From assembly GCA_002392405.1 (NCBI GenBank), contig DGGY01000037.1:1-51432 (forward strand): a DNA stretch of 51,432 nt, read 5' to 3'. Positions within the stretch are counted from its first letter, which is position 1. Each line of letters starts with the position of its first letter. Positions 1-9,138 of this stretch are shown here, in pieces. This stretch comes from Treponema sp. UBA3862 (GTDB lineage Bacteria; Spirochaetota; Spirochaetia; Treponematales; Treponemataceae). The translations under genes and the position numbers were made by a program. Under the pieces are notes generated by a model. The model had not been told where the DNA came from and did no database searches. It saw nothing but the letters and a program-made list of their open reading frames with translations.

Positions 1-827
1 CGGTAATTCTGTTCAAGGCGGATTTCCTTTACATCAGGAAAATCTTTTTCAAAATTGATAATGTTCTGGTAATCGGCTCCCCGCCATGAATAAATGCTCT
101 GGTCATCATCTCCTACAACTGCAACGTTGTTTTCTGCAAGAAGATGCATCATTTCGTACTGCTGGTGGCTTGTGTCCTGAAATTCATCGACCATTATGTA
201 CTTAAAACGCTGTTTGTAGCTTTCAAGGATTTCAGGAAACTCTTTGAAAAGTCTTATTGGAAGAACGATTAGGTCGTCAAAATCTACTGCATTATAAAGT
301 TTTAAGCCTTCCTGATAGCCTTCATAAAGTTCCCTGTAGATTTCATTTTCTGCATTCCAATGTTTTCTGCCTGTTTTTATGTCTGAGATAAGAATTCCAA
401 TCTGATAGATGTCAAGCTGTTCCTGTGAATAGTGAAGTTCACGGCCTGTTTCTTTGATGAGGGTATTTCTGTCGGTTTCATCGTAAATAGAAAAATTTTC
501 CCTCCAGCCGAGTCTGCCTATATCCTGACGGAGGACTTTGACTCCAAATGCGTGGAAAGTAGAAATTGTAAGAAAAGGAAGTTTTTTTCCTGTCAGTTCC
601 TTGATGCGCTCAACCATTTCCCTGGCAGCTTTGTTTGTAAAGGTGAGGGCAAGAATCTGACTCTGAGGAATTCCTGAATCGAGCATGTGTGCAATCCTGA
701 AAGTGATTACACGTGTTTTTCCTGAACCTGCACCTGCAATGATGAGAATTGGACCGTTAATTGTCATTACGGCCTCGTACTGTTCAGGGTTCAGTTCATT
801 TTTTAAATCTGATAAATCTGCTGCCAT
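1..827 (-). CDS. UvrD/PcrA-type superfamily 1 DNA helicase (3' part beyond window)
   Basis: This is an ATP-dependent 3'-5' DNA helicase of the UvrD/Rep/PcrA family, which works in nucleotide excision and mismatch repair and at stalled forks. Only the first 275 residues are in the window. Visible are the Q-motif (LNPEQYEAV), Walker A (GAGSGKT), the motif Ia region (LTFTNKAAREM), motif Ib (TFHAFGVKVLR), Walker B (VDEFQDT) and motif III (GDDDQSIYSWRGA). The start is the ATG at 827, giving MAADLSDLKNELNPEQ. No Shine-Dalgarno is seen, and a -10 (TATATT, 838-843) lies 10 nt before the ATG, so the mRNA probably has almost no leader. The gene diverges from the hexokinase gene with overlapping promoters. 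The motifs do not separate UvrD from PcrA or Rep, so no symbol is given. Confidence 0.93.
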   Translation of the reverse strand, partial: MAADLSDLKNELNPEQYEAVMTINGPILIIAGAGSGKTRVITFRIAHMLDSGIPQSQILALTFTNKAAREMVERIKELTGKKLPFLTISTFHAFGVKVLRQDIGRLGWRENFSIYDETDRNTLIKETGRELHYSQEQLDIYQIGILISDIKTGRKHWNAENEIYRELYEGYQEGLKLYNAVDFDDLIVLPIRLFKEFPEILESYKQRFKYIMVDEFQDTSHQQYEMMHLLAENNVAVVGDDDQSIYSWRGADYQNIINFEKDFPDVKEIRLEQNY

Positions 828-888
828 AGGTTTAAAGAATATAGTGATTTTTTTGATTTTTGTCACATAAAACTGATATAATTAATGT
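828..888. promoter_or_regulatory. Overlapping divergent promoters for the helicase and hexokinase genes
   Basis: Minus strand: -35 GTGACA (861-866) and -10 TATATT (838-843), 17-bp spacer, 10 nt from the helicase ATG. Plus strand: -35 TTGATT (853-858) and an extended -10, TGA-TATAAT (TATAAT at 877-882), 18-bp spacer, 6 nt from the hexokinase ATG. The helicase -35 lies inside the spacer of the hexokinase promoter, so polymerase cannot occupy both at once. Neither gene has a Shine-Dalgarno. Confidence 0.6.
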
Positions 889-2226
889 ATGAATTCTTTA
901 AGTTTTTCTGCAGTATTTTTTTGTCTGGCTGCAGTCTTTTTTGTTTTATTTGTAGTGTTCAAAAGAAAATCAGTCAAAGCTTTTCTTAAAAGAAACGGCT
1001 TTGCTTCAAAAATGATTACTGATGACATAATGTACGATTTTACGCTTCCAAAGCCTAAAGCATGCGGCTGTGATATGAGCGAAACTTATCTTATGCCGCC
1101 TGAAAAAACTCCATGCAGTCAGAGTGTTATAGTTATTGATGCAGGAGGAACAAATTTCAGAAGCTGTCTGGTAAGTTTTGATGAAAAAGGAAAGGCTGAG
1201 ATTTCTGATTACAATAAGACATCCATGCCGGCGCTTGACAGGGAGTACTCAAAGGAAGAGTTTTTTTCTGCAATAGCAGACAGAATAGAGTATTTGAGGG
1301 ATAAGGCAGACAGAATTGGTTTTTGTTTTTCCTACAGCCTTGATATGACTAAAGATGGAGATGCAGTACCGAATGCTTTTTCCAAGGAGATTAAAGCTCA
1401 GAGTGTTATTGGTGTGCCCGTTGGAAAGAACTTAAAAGATGAACTTGAAAAAAGAGGCTGGAGGCCGTTAAAAAAAATTACTGTAGTAAACGATACTGTA
1501 AGCGCCCTCATGGCAGGCAAAACCTGCGGCACTGATTTTGATTCTTACATAGGTTTTATTTTAGGCACAGGAATGAATGCCGCCTTTATAACTCAAGGCG
1601 GTATGTTTGCAGATGAGCAGCAGATTATTGTCTGTGAAAGCGGAAAATGCTGCACTTTTAAGCTCAGCCGTTTTGACCTTGATGCAGATAACCGCACGGC
1701 AGTTCCAGGTTCTTTTCCTTTAGAAAAATGCTGCAGCGGGGCATATCTTGGAAATACAGTCCAGTCGATGCTTAATTTTGCAGGGCGGGAAGGTCTTTTT
1801 TCTAACCGGGCAAATAAAGCGTTTGCTTTCTTAAAAGAACTTACTACTGTTCAGGCAGATGATTTTCTGCATTCTTACGCACAGGACAAAGACTGTTCTA
1901 AGGATAACCCGGTTGCAGAGTGCTGTTTTTCTAAAAGTGACTTAAAGACTGCTTTTAAGATTATCGACAGTGCCGCAGACAGATGTGCGCATTATGCTGC
2001 TTCTGTCTTAAGTGCCTGTGCCCTGGCTTCGGCAAAAGGAAAAAATCCTGAGAAACCTTTATGTATTGTATTAAATGGAACTACACTTTTTAAAACCTGG
2101 AAATTAAAAGAGCGTATTGAAAAATATCTTTATGATTATCTGACACAAAAACGAAAAATCTATTTTAAAACTGTAACTGTTGAAAATGATATAATTCTTG
2201 GAACTGCTGCAGCGGGGCTGATCTAA
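889..2226 (+). CDS. Hexokinase-family sugar kinase with N-terminal membrane segment
   Basis: An actin-fold kinase of the eukaryote-like hexokinase family, expected to phosphorylate glucose or another hexose with ATP at the entry to glycolysis. Phosphate-1 motif DAGGTN is at residues 84-89, the sugar-binding region around 145-180, the catalytic-type Asp in VVNDTVSAL (D202), and phosphate-2 motif LGTGMN at 225-230. At 445 residues it has normal family length. The first 25 residues are a strongly hydrophobic stretch followed by KRKSVK, which reads as a membrane anchor with the kinase domain in the cytoplasm. The ATG at 889 has no Shine-Dalgarno and sits 6 nt after a -10. The next gene starts immediately after the stop, so the two are probably co-transcribed. 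Sugar specificity is not visible. Confidence 0.85.
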   Translation: MNSLSFSAVFFCLAAVFFVLFVVFKRKSVKAFLKRNGFASKMITDDIMYDFTLPKPKACGCDMSETYLMPPEKTPCSQSVIVIDAGGTNFRSCLVSFDEKGKAEISDYNKTSMPALDREYSKEEFFSAIADRIEYLRDKADRIGFCFSYSLDMTKDGDAVPNAFSKEIKAQSVIGVPVGKNLKDELEKRGWRPLKKITVVNDTVSALMAGKTCGTDFDSYIGFILGTGMNAAFITQGGMFADEQQIIVCESGKCCTFKLSRFDLDADNRTAVPGSFPLEKCCSGAYLGNTVQSMLNFAGREGLFSNRANKAFAFLKELTTVQADDFLHSYAQDKDCSKDNPVAECCFSKSDLKTAFKIIDSAADRCAHYAASVLSACALASAKGKNPEKPLCIVLNGTTLFKTWKLKERIEKYLYDYLTQKRKIYFKTVTVENDIILGTAAAGLI

Positions 2227-4968
2227 ATGAAAAAATTACTATCTTTATTTGTTTTATTTTTAATTTCCTTTAATGCCTTTTCATACGGAAAATATTTAAG
2301 CGGCGCAAAGGGAAAACTTAATGTCATTAAGACTGAGTATTTTGATATTATCTTTCCGGATAAAAGTGAAGAATCGGCCTTAAAAATCAGTGCTGTTTGT
2401 GATGATTATTACAGGCAGCTTTGTTCATTGTTTGAATATGAGCCTTATCAGACTTTTTCTGTTGTCTTAACAGATCAGGTAGAAATGTCCAATGCTTTTT
2501 TTACTCTTGCGCCCTATAACATGATTGTCGTTTTTGACTATCCTGTGGCACTTGAAATAAATAACAATAAATACGAAATAGAAACTGTCTTTTATCATGA
2601 ACTGACTCATGCGGTTTCCCTTAATTCTAAGGCTCCGGGCTGGCGTGTTATGTCTTTTTTCGGACAGATTTTTACACCTGCAGGACTCTCACTTACAAGT
2701 TTCTGGTATGAAGGTGCTGCCGTAAGTGTTGAAAGTCTTGAGGATGGAGGACGCCTTAACGATCCATATTTTAACCAGATAATTTTAGATGCAAAATTTA
2801 AAGATGTAACAGGGGTAAAAAAGTTTCCTTCCTGGCGTGATGTAACTGGGGCGAGGGATGTATATCCTTATGGCAATGATGCATATGTATTTGGTGCACA
2901 TTTTGCCCGTTATCTGATTGAGACCTATGGTTTTTCTAAATACGCAGAATTCTGGAAAAATGCAGGAACTTCTACAAATCTTTCTTTCTGTGCAGGAGTT
3001 TTTAAAAAGACTTACGGAATAGCTCTTAGTGATGCATGGAAAAGTTTTTATGAGGATATTGAACTTCCTGAAATTGATCTTGAAAAACGTAAGGCATTTG
3101 TGAGCACATCAAATCTGATTTCTAAAAACGGGGCTGTAACTCAGACGGCAGATTCATACTTTAACCCTCAGACAGGAAAGTATGATTTAGTCTGGTTTGA
3201 TTCTCTTTCCCAGGGAATTTTCTTTAACTCAAAAAGACTGTTTACAATTAAAAATGTTGAATCAATCCGCTTCAGCCCGGACGGCTCTAAACTTTATGTA
3301 AACCGTCTTAAAGATAAAGATAATGTAAAAAATGTAGATTTTATCTATGACCTGAAATCAAAAAAACGTTCTTTTGCTGAGCACGATTCAGCTAATTTTG
3401 AAAAGTCTCATGATGCTTCTTTTGTAAAGGAAGGTTTAACCTGGTATCTTCAATACGAAGATAGAAAAGGCGGTCAGAAAGTACGCTGGAACTTAGGTTC
3501 AAGAATCTTACATCACCTGCATTTTGTGAGTGAGGATGAAAACTCGCTTTCGTTTGTATTTACCTGGGCAGAACTGTTTACAAAAACAATGGCAAGGGCA
3601 GGACTTGTCAAAATCGATAAAAATACTCTGGAAGCTAAAATTCTTCTTGAAAAAAATGATAATTACACAGGCTTAATTGAAACTCTTGCCTGTGACGGCG
3701 AATATGAGTTTTATGTAATTTCAGAGGAATATGATTCAAGACCGTTAAGAAAACTTAAGCTTACTGAAGACGATTTTGAAGTTTTTGAGGCAGAAAAAAC
3801 TGTCCTTTCTGAGGACGGTGAGCACTCAAAAATCGAAGCTGCGCCGTCTGTTAAACCAGAGGAATCTTCTGAGAATAAAATATCTTTTAAAGCGGAGTAT
3901 GCTTCATATAATCCTTTTAAGTATTATGTTCACGGAATAATACTTCCTTTCGGTACTGCAGGTGAATATAATCATGACCTTGAAGAAGAGTCTGTCTGTT
4001 TTTACGGGGCTTCGTTTATTTCATCAAATCCGTGGCTTGATAAACTTATACAGCTGAGTTTTGGCCTTGATGCAGTGACTATGAGCGGAGGAGCTCTTTT
4101 AGGATTTTCAGGCGGAGATGATTCTTTTGCTTATTCACTTTCTGGAACTGCCATTTTTGACAGAAACGGTTTTAAGCAGACCTTTGATTCCGCTTCTGTT
4201 TCAAAAGTTTTATGGCAGGGTGATTATGCTTCCCTTAGTTTTGAAGCTGCAGGAAATCTTCTTTATGGAAAAGACGGTCTTGAAACAGAGTATAAAGCAA
4301 AAGATAAACTTGATCCGTCTAAAAAGATTACAGTGACCAGCTTAAGAAAAGGTCTTACTGCAAGAGGTGTTCCTGATTTATTGTTTTCTGCCGTTCACAG
4401 AGTGCGTCCAGGTTATAATCAGACGGCAGGCTTTTATCTGCAGCCATTCGGGGATTTTGAATACCAGAAATATAAAACATTCTGGGAAGATGATTTTAAA
4501 CCTGAGGAGGAAACTTCTTCCGTGTACTATAATGCAGGCGGAACACTGGGACTTGTATTTCCGGGGCTTTTCCCTGCAAATCTTGCTTTTTCTTTATTTC
4601 CTCAGAAAGGATATTTTGTTTCAGCCCAGTCAAAAATCATGCTCTATGACCTTGAACTTCATAAAGGAATTCCTGCTATCTCACTTTATGCACAGCGTCT
4701 TGTTTTTAATCTTTTGTATACAGGCTGGTTTGAGTACATTAATCAGGAAAAATGGGATATTAAACGGACTCGTGAAATATTCGACGGTCTTGAAAAAGAT
4801 GACTGGGAAGATTACTTAAGGCTTGCCGCAGAAATACAGCTCAGCCTCAATACAAGTTATTTTGCATCTTCCGGGGCAGCGGGTATCGGCGGATATTTAC
4901 AGTACAATTTACATGGAGAAGATAAAAACACATGGAAAGCAGGTCTTTATGTAAATGTTGCGTGGTAA
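2227..4968 (+). CDS. Secreted gluzincin-like metalloprotease with propeller-like middle and probable beta-barrel C-terminus
   Basis: A 913-residue exported protein with signal peptide 1-19 (KKLLSLFVLFLISFNAFSY). The N-terminal third is a zinc-peptidase domain: HELTH at 124-128 supplies two His ligands and the catalytic Glu, and FWYEGAAV (E162) fits the third ligand of gluzincins (peptidase MA-like). About residues 290-540 contain short beta repeats with TolB/WD-like phrases such as RFSPDGSKLYVN. The last 330 residues are rich in alternating aromatic/polar strands with many Gly and Tyr and end in LYVNVAW, consistent with an outer-membrane barrel whose final residue is aromatic. It follows the hexokinase stop directly. 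Substrate is unknown. The peptidase call is firm on motif; barrel and location are inference. Confidence 0.72.
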   Translation: MKKLLSLFVLFLISFNAFSYGKYLSGAKGKLNVIKTEYFDIIFPDKSEESALKISAVCDDYYRQLCSLFEYEPYQTFSVVLTDQVEMSNAFFTLAPYNMIVVFDYPVALEINNNKYEIETVFYHELTHAVSLNSKAPGWRVMSFFGQIFTPAGLSLTSFWYEGAAVSVESLEDGGRLNDPYFNQIILDAKFKDVTGVKKFPSWRDVTGARDVYPYGNDAYVFGAHFARYLIETYGFSKYAEFWKNAGTSTNLSFCAGVFKKTYGIALSDAWKSFYEDIELPEIDLEKRKAFVSTSNLISKNGAVTQTADSYFNPQTGKYDLVWFDSLSQGIFFNSKRLFTIKNVESIRFSPDGSKLYVNRLKDKDNVKNVDFIYDLKSKKRSFAEHDSANFEKSHDASFVKEGLTWYLQYEDRKGGQKVRWNLGSRILHHLHFVSEDENSLSFVFTWAELFTKTMARAGLVKIDKNTLEAKILLEKNDNYTGLIETLACDGEYEFYVISEEYDSRPLRKLKLTEDDFEVFEAEKTVLSEDGEHSKIEAAPSVKPEESSENKISFKAEYASYNPFKYYVHGIILPFGTAGEYNHDLEEESVCFYGASFISSNPWLDKLIQLSFGLDAVTMSGGALLGFSGGDDSFAYSLSGTAIFDRNGFKQTFDSASVSKVLWQGDYASLSFEAAGNLLYGKDGLETEYKAKDKLDPSKKITVTSLRKGLTARGVPDLLFSAVHRVRPGYNQTAGFYLQPFGDFEYQKYKTFWEDDFKPEEETSSVYYNAGGTLGLVFPGLFPANLAFSLFPQKGYFVSAQSKIMLYDLELHKGIPAISLYAQRLVFNLLYTGWFEYINQEKWDIKRTREIFDGLEKDDWEDYLRLAAEIQLSLNTSYFASSGAAGIGGYLQYNLHGEDKNTWKAGLYVNVAW

Positions 4969-5040
4969 ACAAAAATATTATAAAATTGTATTATTAAGCA
5001 GGTGGCCTGAATAAATGGCCCGGCCAAAAAGAGGGGAACA

Positions 5041-5670
5041 ATGGCAAGAGGAAGAGGACTTGGAAAATCAATAGCACTGCTCATTTTAATTGTAATTATG
5101 GTTATGGGCGGTCTTTTATGGTTTGATTATCTTGGAATCATTCAGGCAAAAACAGTTTTTGCTCCTGTTTATAAACTTTTTGGTCTTCAGGTACAGACTT
5201 CAGTAACAGCAACACAGACAAAACCTCTCGAGGCAGATTTAGATGATGATCGCCTTGCAAAACGCCTTGAAGCTTTAGATATCAGGGCTCAGGAACTTGA
5301 TAAACGTGAATCAGATATATCCCGCACAGAAAATGCCAACGAAGCTATAGCCAGAGAACTCGAAGACAGGCAGAAATCGCAGGAAGAACGTGAAAAAACA
5401 TTCAACAATGAGGTCAAAAAGTACGATGATAGAAATACAAACATCGAACAAATTTCGACCTATCTGCAGAGTATGCCTCCGAAAACCGCGGTTGAGCAGC
5501 TGATGAAGATGGATGATCAGGATATCATCGATATTTTCAGAAAAACTGACGACCTGGCAGAGGCTGCGAGAACCACCTCAATGACTTCTGTATGGCTTAT
5601 GTACATGAACAGTGAGCGTGCTGCAACAATCCAGAGAAAAATGGCAAACAAGCCTGAATCACTGGATTAA
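5041..5670 (+). CDS. flbB: Flagellar protein FlbB (spirochaete periplasmic flagellar collar)
   Basis: A 209-residue protein with one N-terminal transmembrane helix (about 10-28), a charged coiled coil (about 70-135) and a C-terminal helical domain (PPKTAVEQLMKMDD to the end) like the MotE/MgtE-N fold. In Borrelia, FlbB is the base of the periplasmic collar around the motor and is needed for collar and stator assembly. Identity rests on this layout plus its place directly before fliK, flgD and flgE, the order found in spirochaete flagellar operons. A good Shine-Dalgarno (GAGGGG) precedes the ATG. The usual upstream fliF-fliG-fliH-fliI genes are not here; an unrelated peptidase gene lies 72 bp upstream. 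Confidence 0.8.
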   Translation: MARGRGLGKSIALLILIVIMVMGGLLWFDYLGIIQAKTVFAPVYKLFGLQVQTSVTATQTKPLEADLDDDRLAKRLEALDIRAQELDKRESDISRTENANEAIARELEDRQKSQEEREKTFNNEVKKYDDRNTNIEQISTYLQSMPPKTAVEQLMKMDDQDIIDIFRKTDDLAEAARTTSMTSVWLMYMNSERAATIQRKMANKPESLD

Positions 5671-5744
5671 ACTTTAAGAACTTAAAAACTTAAAGAAAAC
5701 CGGCCGGACTTTTTCGATTGTATTTAAAATTGGAGGTCCTGCCG

Positions 5745-7085
5745 ATGCAAGCAGTACAGCTTGATACGCTTTTACCGCAGATTCAGACGCAAAACTCATC
5801 TCCAGAAAATCTCATGACAGGGGACACTTCCTTTATGGATATGCTCCGTTCAAAAATTGAAGGGATTGAAAGAGAAGAGAATGAAGTCAGTGAATCTCAG
5901 GTAGAAACTGATGAAGACAACACTCAAACCGCATCTGCAAAAAAATCCGGACAGAAAACTGAAAACGGCACTGAATATGAGTATATGCTCAATCTTTCAG
6001 AGAACCGTGAAAAAATTACGCAGGTTAATGCAAAACCTGATGTAAATACTGCTGAAAACGTTACTGTTCCGGACCAGGAAGTTTTACCGCCATTAACAGA
6101 AAAACAGCTTTCGTGGCTCCGTCAGGGTGTAAACAGGGCAATGTCAGAAAATGAAATGTCCAGTGAAGACTTTGAGAGCATGATTGAAGCTGCAGTTGAG
6201 TTTATCCCGGGAGAGATTTCTGAAGAAGAACTTCTTGAAAAAGCCCGTAATCTTGCACTCAGCGATCCTGAAATGTTCCTGGAAAAAACAGCAGAAAAGA
6301 CTGCGTTAAATGCGGATGTAGAGATAAGCGTAAAGGAAAATCCAGCGTCTTTTAAAGATTTTGATTTAAAGCCAAAGGATTCTGAATTAAAAGGTCATAA
6401 AAAGGATTTAAAAATCCAGGTTACAGACCTCAGAACACAGAAAATAGACCCTGCCTCTGCTGAAATTCAGGTGAATAAAGTTCAGGCCAGAAAAGATTAC
6501 AATCTTTCGTATAAGAGAGAAAGTGCAGAGTCTTTTCAGGTGACAATGGATTTGACCGGAACAGTAAATCAGAACATTACTTCATCTTCTGCACAGGCAG
6601 CAGGTGCTGACGGCTCTGTATTTCAGTCAATGCTTGCCAGTGCTGTTCAGGAAAATGCCGGTGAACTTATAAAAGCAGGAAATATCGTCTTAAAAGACAA
6701 TAAACAGGGCAGCATCAATCTGATTGTTCATCCTGAAAAGCTTGGAAATGTAAAAATTTCTTTAAATCTTTCAGACAAGGTGATTTCAGGTTCAATTACC
6801 GTTCATTCAAAAGAAGCCTATGAAGCAATGAAAGAAAGCATTGCCTCGTTAAAAAATGCTTTTGCTGAAAGCGGATTTGAAACAGGTGACTTTAATTTAA
6901 GTTTCAATGATTCTGGCAGTCAGTTTGCCCAGAATTCTGAGCATCACGGAAACAACGGACAGGCTGCGTTTATGGCAAAAAGTTCTTACAGTGACTGGAC
7001 TGTTGGAGAAGCTGCAATGCAGGAAATTCAGTCAAATTCTTCTTTCGAAGACTTATCTGAGTTTTCCGTAAATATTGTTGCATAA
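5745..7085 (+). CDS. fliK: Flagellar hook-length control protein FliK (FlbC)
   Basis: FliK is secreted by the flagellar export apparatus, measures hook length and switches export from hook to filament subunits. The 446-residue product has a long, acidic, low-complexity N-terminal part (ruler-like) and a C-terminal Flg_hook domain at about 300-395, including GSINLIVHPEKLGNVKISL, GSITVHS and LKNAFAESGF. The chosen start is the ATG at 5745, 8 nt after GGAGG (5732-5736). An upstream TTG at 5718 in the same frame has no ribosome site and is rejected. It sits between flbB and flgD as in other spirochaetes, where it is also called Tap1 or FlbC. Confidence 0.88.
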   Translation: MQAVQLDTLLPQIQTQNSSPENLMTGDTSFMDMLRSKIEGIEREENEVSESQVETDEDNTQTASAKKSGQKTENGTEYEYMLNLSENREKITQVNAKPDVNTAENVTVPDQEVLPPLTEKQLSWLRQGVNRAMSENEMSSEDFESMIEAAVEFIPGEISEEELLEKARNLALSDPEMFLEKTAEKTALNADVEISVKENPASFKDFDLKPKDSELKGHKKDLKIQVTDLRTQKIDPASAEIQVNKVQARKDYNLSYKRESAESFQVTMDLTGTVNQNITSSSAQAAGADGSVFQSMLASAVQENAGELIKAGNIVLKDNKQGSINLIVHPEKLGNVKISLNLSDKVISGSITVHSKEAYEAMKESIASLKNAFAESGFETGDFNLSFNDSGSQFAQNSEHHGNNGQAAFMAKSSYSDWTVGEAAMQEIQSNSSFEDLSEFSVNIVA

Positions 7086-7194
7086 AACTCTAAACCCGGC
7101 ACCGTATTTGCCGACAAATTTGATATAGGGCTTCGTCGAAAGACGGACAGAAAAAGCTTCCGCAAAAGGCGGATATATTTAGGGAGACTGAAAG

Positions 7195-7635
7195 ATGGAT
7201 TTTACAGCTACAATGAGTGCTTCAGAAAAAGTTCAGGCACAGACTGCAGTTGATTCTTTCAACAAAACACTGACTGTAAACGGACGTAAGGCCAGTAATG
7301 AGTTGGGCAAGGATGACTTTCTTAAAATTTTGATTGCACAGCTTTCAAACCAGGATCCGACCAGTCCGATGGAAAACACTGAATTTATTGCTCAGATGGC
7401 ACAGTTCAGTTCCCTGGAACAGATGACAAATATGAGTCAGAGTTTCGAAAAGATGACAGGTTATATCAATTCGTGCGAAGCCCAGTCAATGCTCGGTAAG
7501 ACGGTAGAACTTGATCTTGGCGATACACAGGTAACAGGACAGGTTGAAGCTGCTACAAGAGGTCTTCAGCCGCAGATTCTTGTAAACGGAATGTATTACA
7601 ACATGGATCAGGTAAGGGCAGTTTACGGAATGTAA
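7195..7635 (+). CDS. flgD: Flagellar hook-capping protein FlgD
   Basis: FlgD is the scaffold that caps the growing hook so that FlgE can polymerise. The 146-residue protein carries the conserved N-terminal block LGKDDFLKILIAQLSNQDP...MENTEFIAQMAQFSSLEQM (about 40-85) and a short tail (MLGKTVELDLGD...GMYYNMDQVRAVY). It is shorter than enterobacterial FlgD and lacks room for the full tudor/Ig pair, as is usual in spirochaetes. The 109-bp gap before it contains a small hairpin (TCCGC/GCGGA near 7160-7174) and a Shine-Dalgarno (AGGGAG) before the ATG. Confidence 0.92.
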   Translation: MDFTATMSASEKVQAQTAVDSFNKTLTVNGRKASNELGKDDFLKILIAQLSNQDPTSPMENTEFIAQMAQFSSLEQMTNMSQSFEKMTGYINSCEAQSMLGKTVELDLGDTQVTGQVEAATRGLQPQILVNGMYYNMDQVRAVYGM

Positions 7636-7675
7636 AGGCAGTCAAAAAAAAGTATTTTAAAACGAGGGTAGATAT

Positions 7676-9067
7676 ATGATGAGATCACTTTATTCTGGAG
7701 TTTCAGGACTTCAGAATCACCAGACAAGAATGGACGTAATCGGTAACAACATTTCCAACGTTAACACAACAGGTTTTAAAAGAGGCCGTGTTAACTTCCA
7801 GGATATGATCAGCCAGCAGATGGCAGGCGCTGCAAAGCCTACAGAAGAAAAGGGTGGTGTAAACCCTAAAGAAGTAGGACTTGGTATGACTGTTGCATCT
7901 ATTGATACAGTATTCACACAGGGAAACCTTCAGTCGACAGGAATCGCAACTGATGTTGCAATCCAGGGAAACGGTTTCTTCCTTGAGAAAAACGGCGAAA
8001 AATCATACTACACTCGTGCCGGTGCTTTCTCTCTTGATTCAAACGGAACTCTTGTAAATCCTGCAAACGGTTTCCGTGTTCAGGGATATATGGCAAGAGA
8101 AGTTGACGGAGAAATGATTCTTCAGACTTCAGCAAGCCCGGAAGACCTGGTAATTCCGGTAGGTTCAAAAGACCCGGCTAAAGCTACTGTAAATGTTAAT
8201 TACGCATGTAACTTAAATAAAAACACACCTGTTATTCCGGCAGATGCAAATGCAGCAGATATCGCTAAAGGTACATGGAATACAGAATTCAAGATTTACG
8301 ACAGCTTTGGTAACACACATCTCCTTACTTTAAGCTTTACCCGTGTTCCTGATAATCCTAACCAGTGGCGTGCAACAGTAAACGTAGATGAAGACAATGC
8401 AGACTTCACACAGACTCGGGTTGGTCTTAACACAACAGACGGTGTGGGAAATACCTTCCTGGTAAACTTTGACAACACCGGAACACTGGCTTCAGTAACA
8501 GATGAAGCCGGAAACATTACAAATCCTGCAGGTGAAATCATCCTTCAGGCAAGTTACACAGTTCCTGATGCAAATCCAAATGAAGACGGAACTCCATACC
8601 GTCAGACAATGAACATCAACCTGGGTACAATCGGAAGCCAGAAGAACACAATCACCCAGAGTGCTTCAGCTTCTTCAACAAAGGCTTTCTACCAGGACGG
8701 ATATACAATGGGTTATCTTGATAACTTCAAGATTGACTCGTCAGGTATCATCACAGGTGTTTATTCAAACGGCACAAACCGTACCATCGGACAGATTGCC
8801 CTGGCAACATTTACAAACCAGAACGGTCTTGAAAAAGCCGGTGAAAATACATATGTTCAGAGCAACAACTCTGGTATCGCAAACATCGGAACTTCTGGAA
8901 TCGCAGGCAAGGGAAGCCTTTTAGCCGGCGCTCTGGAAATGTCAAACGTAGACCTTTCAGAACAGTTTACAGACATGATTGTAACTCAGCGCGGTTTCCA
9001 GTCAAATGCAAAAACAATTACAACAGCAGATACCCTGCTGGAAACAGTTCTTTCACTTAAGCGCTAG
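7676..9067 (+). CDS. flgE: Flagellar hook protein FlgE, with lysinoalanine cross-link residues
   Basis: The structural subunit of the hook joining the periplasmic filament to the motor, 463 residues. The N-terminal rod motif ([20 protein letters not shown], then [12 protein letters not shown]) and the C-terminal helix ([19 protein letters not shown] through [10 protein letters not shown]) form the D0/D1 core. Residues K165 (in PVGSK) and C178 (in NYAC) match in number and context the Lys165-Cys178 pair that Treponema denticola FlgE joins as lysinoalanine, making the hook a covalent polymer. Two ATGs are adjacent; the first is 7 nt after GAGGG (7664-7668). The gene ends at a strong terminator, and flbD-motA-motB, which follow flgE in other treponemes, are absent here. 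Confidence 0.95.
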   Translation: MMRSLYSGVSGLQNHQTRMDVIGNNISNVNTTGFKRGRVNFQDMISQQMAGAAKPTEEKGGVNPKEVGLGMTVASIDTVFTQGNLQSTGIATDVAIQGNGFFLEKNGEKSYYTRAGAFSLDSNGTLVNPANGFRVQGYMAREVDGEMILQTSASPEDLVIPVGSKDPAKATVNVNYACNLNKNTPVIPADANAADIAKGTWNTEFKIYDSFGNTHLLTLSFTRVPDNPNQWRATVNVDEDNADFTQTRVGLNTTDGVGNTFLVNFDNTGTLASVTDEAGNITNPAGEIILQASYTVPDANPNEDGTPYRQTMNINLGTIGSQKNTITQSASASSTKAFYQDGYTMGYLDNFKIDSSGIITGVYSNGTNRTIGQIALATFTNQNGLEKAGENTYVQSNNSGIANIGTSGIAGKGSLLAGALEMSNVDLSEQFTDMIVTQRGFQSNAKTITTADTLLETVLSLKR

Positions 9068-9103
9068 TATTGAGCGTAATTAAAAATAATTAAAAAAAGT
9101 AAG

Positions 9104-9138
9104 GAGCATATCACCTGTGCGTGGTGTGCTCTTTTTTT
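9104..9138 (+). terminator. Rho-independent terminator after flgE
   Basis: An 11-bp stem (GAGCATATCAC at 9104-9114 with GTGGTGTGCTC at 9121-9131, two G-U pairs), a 6-nt loop, then seven T residues. Confidence 0.9.

Noticed and set aside
5718..5744. TTG start for fliK
   Set aside because: No Shine-Dalgarno, while the ATG at 5745 has GGAGG at ideal spacing.
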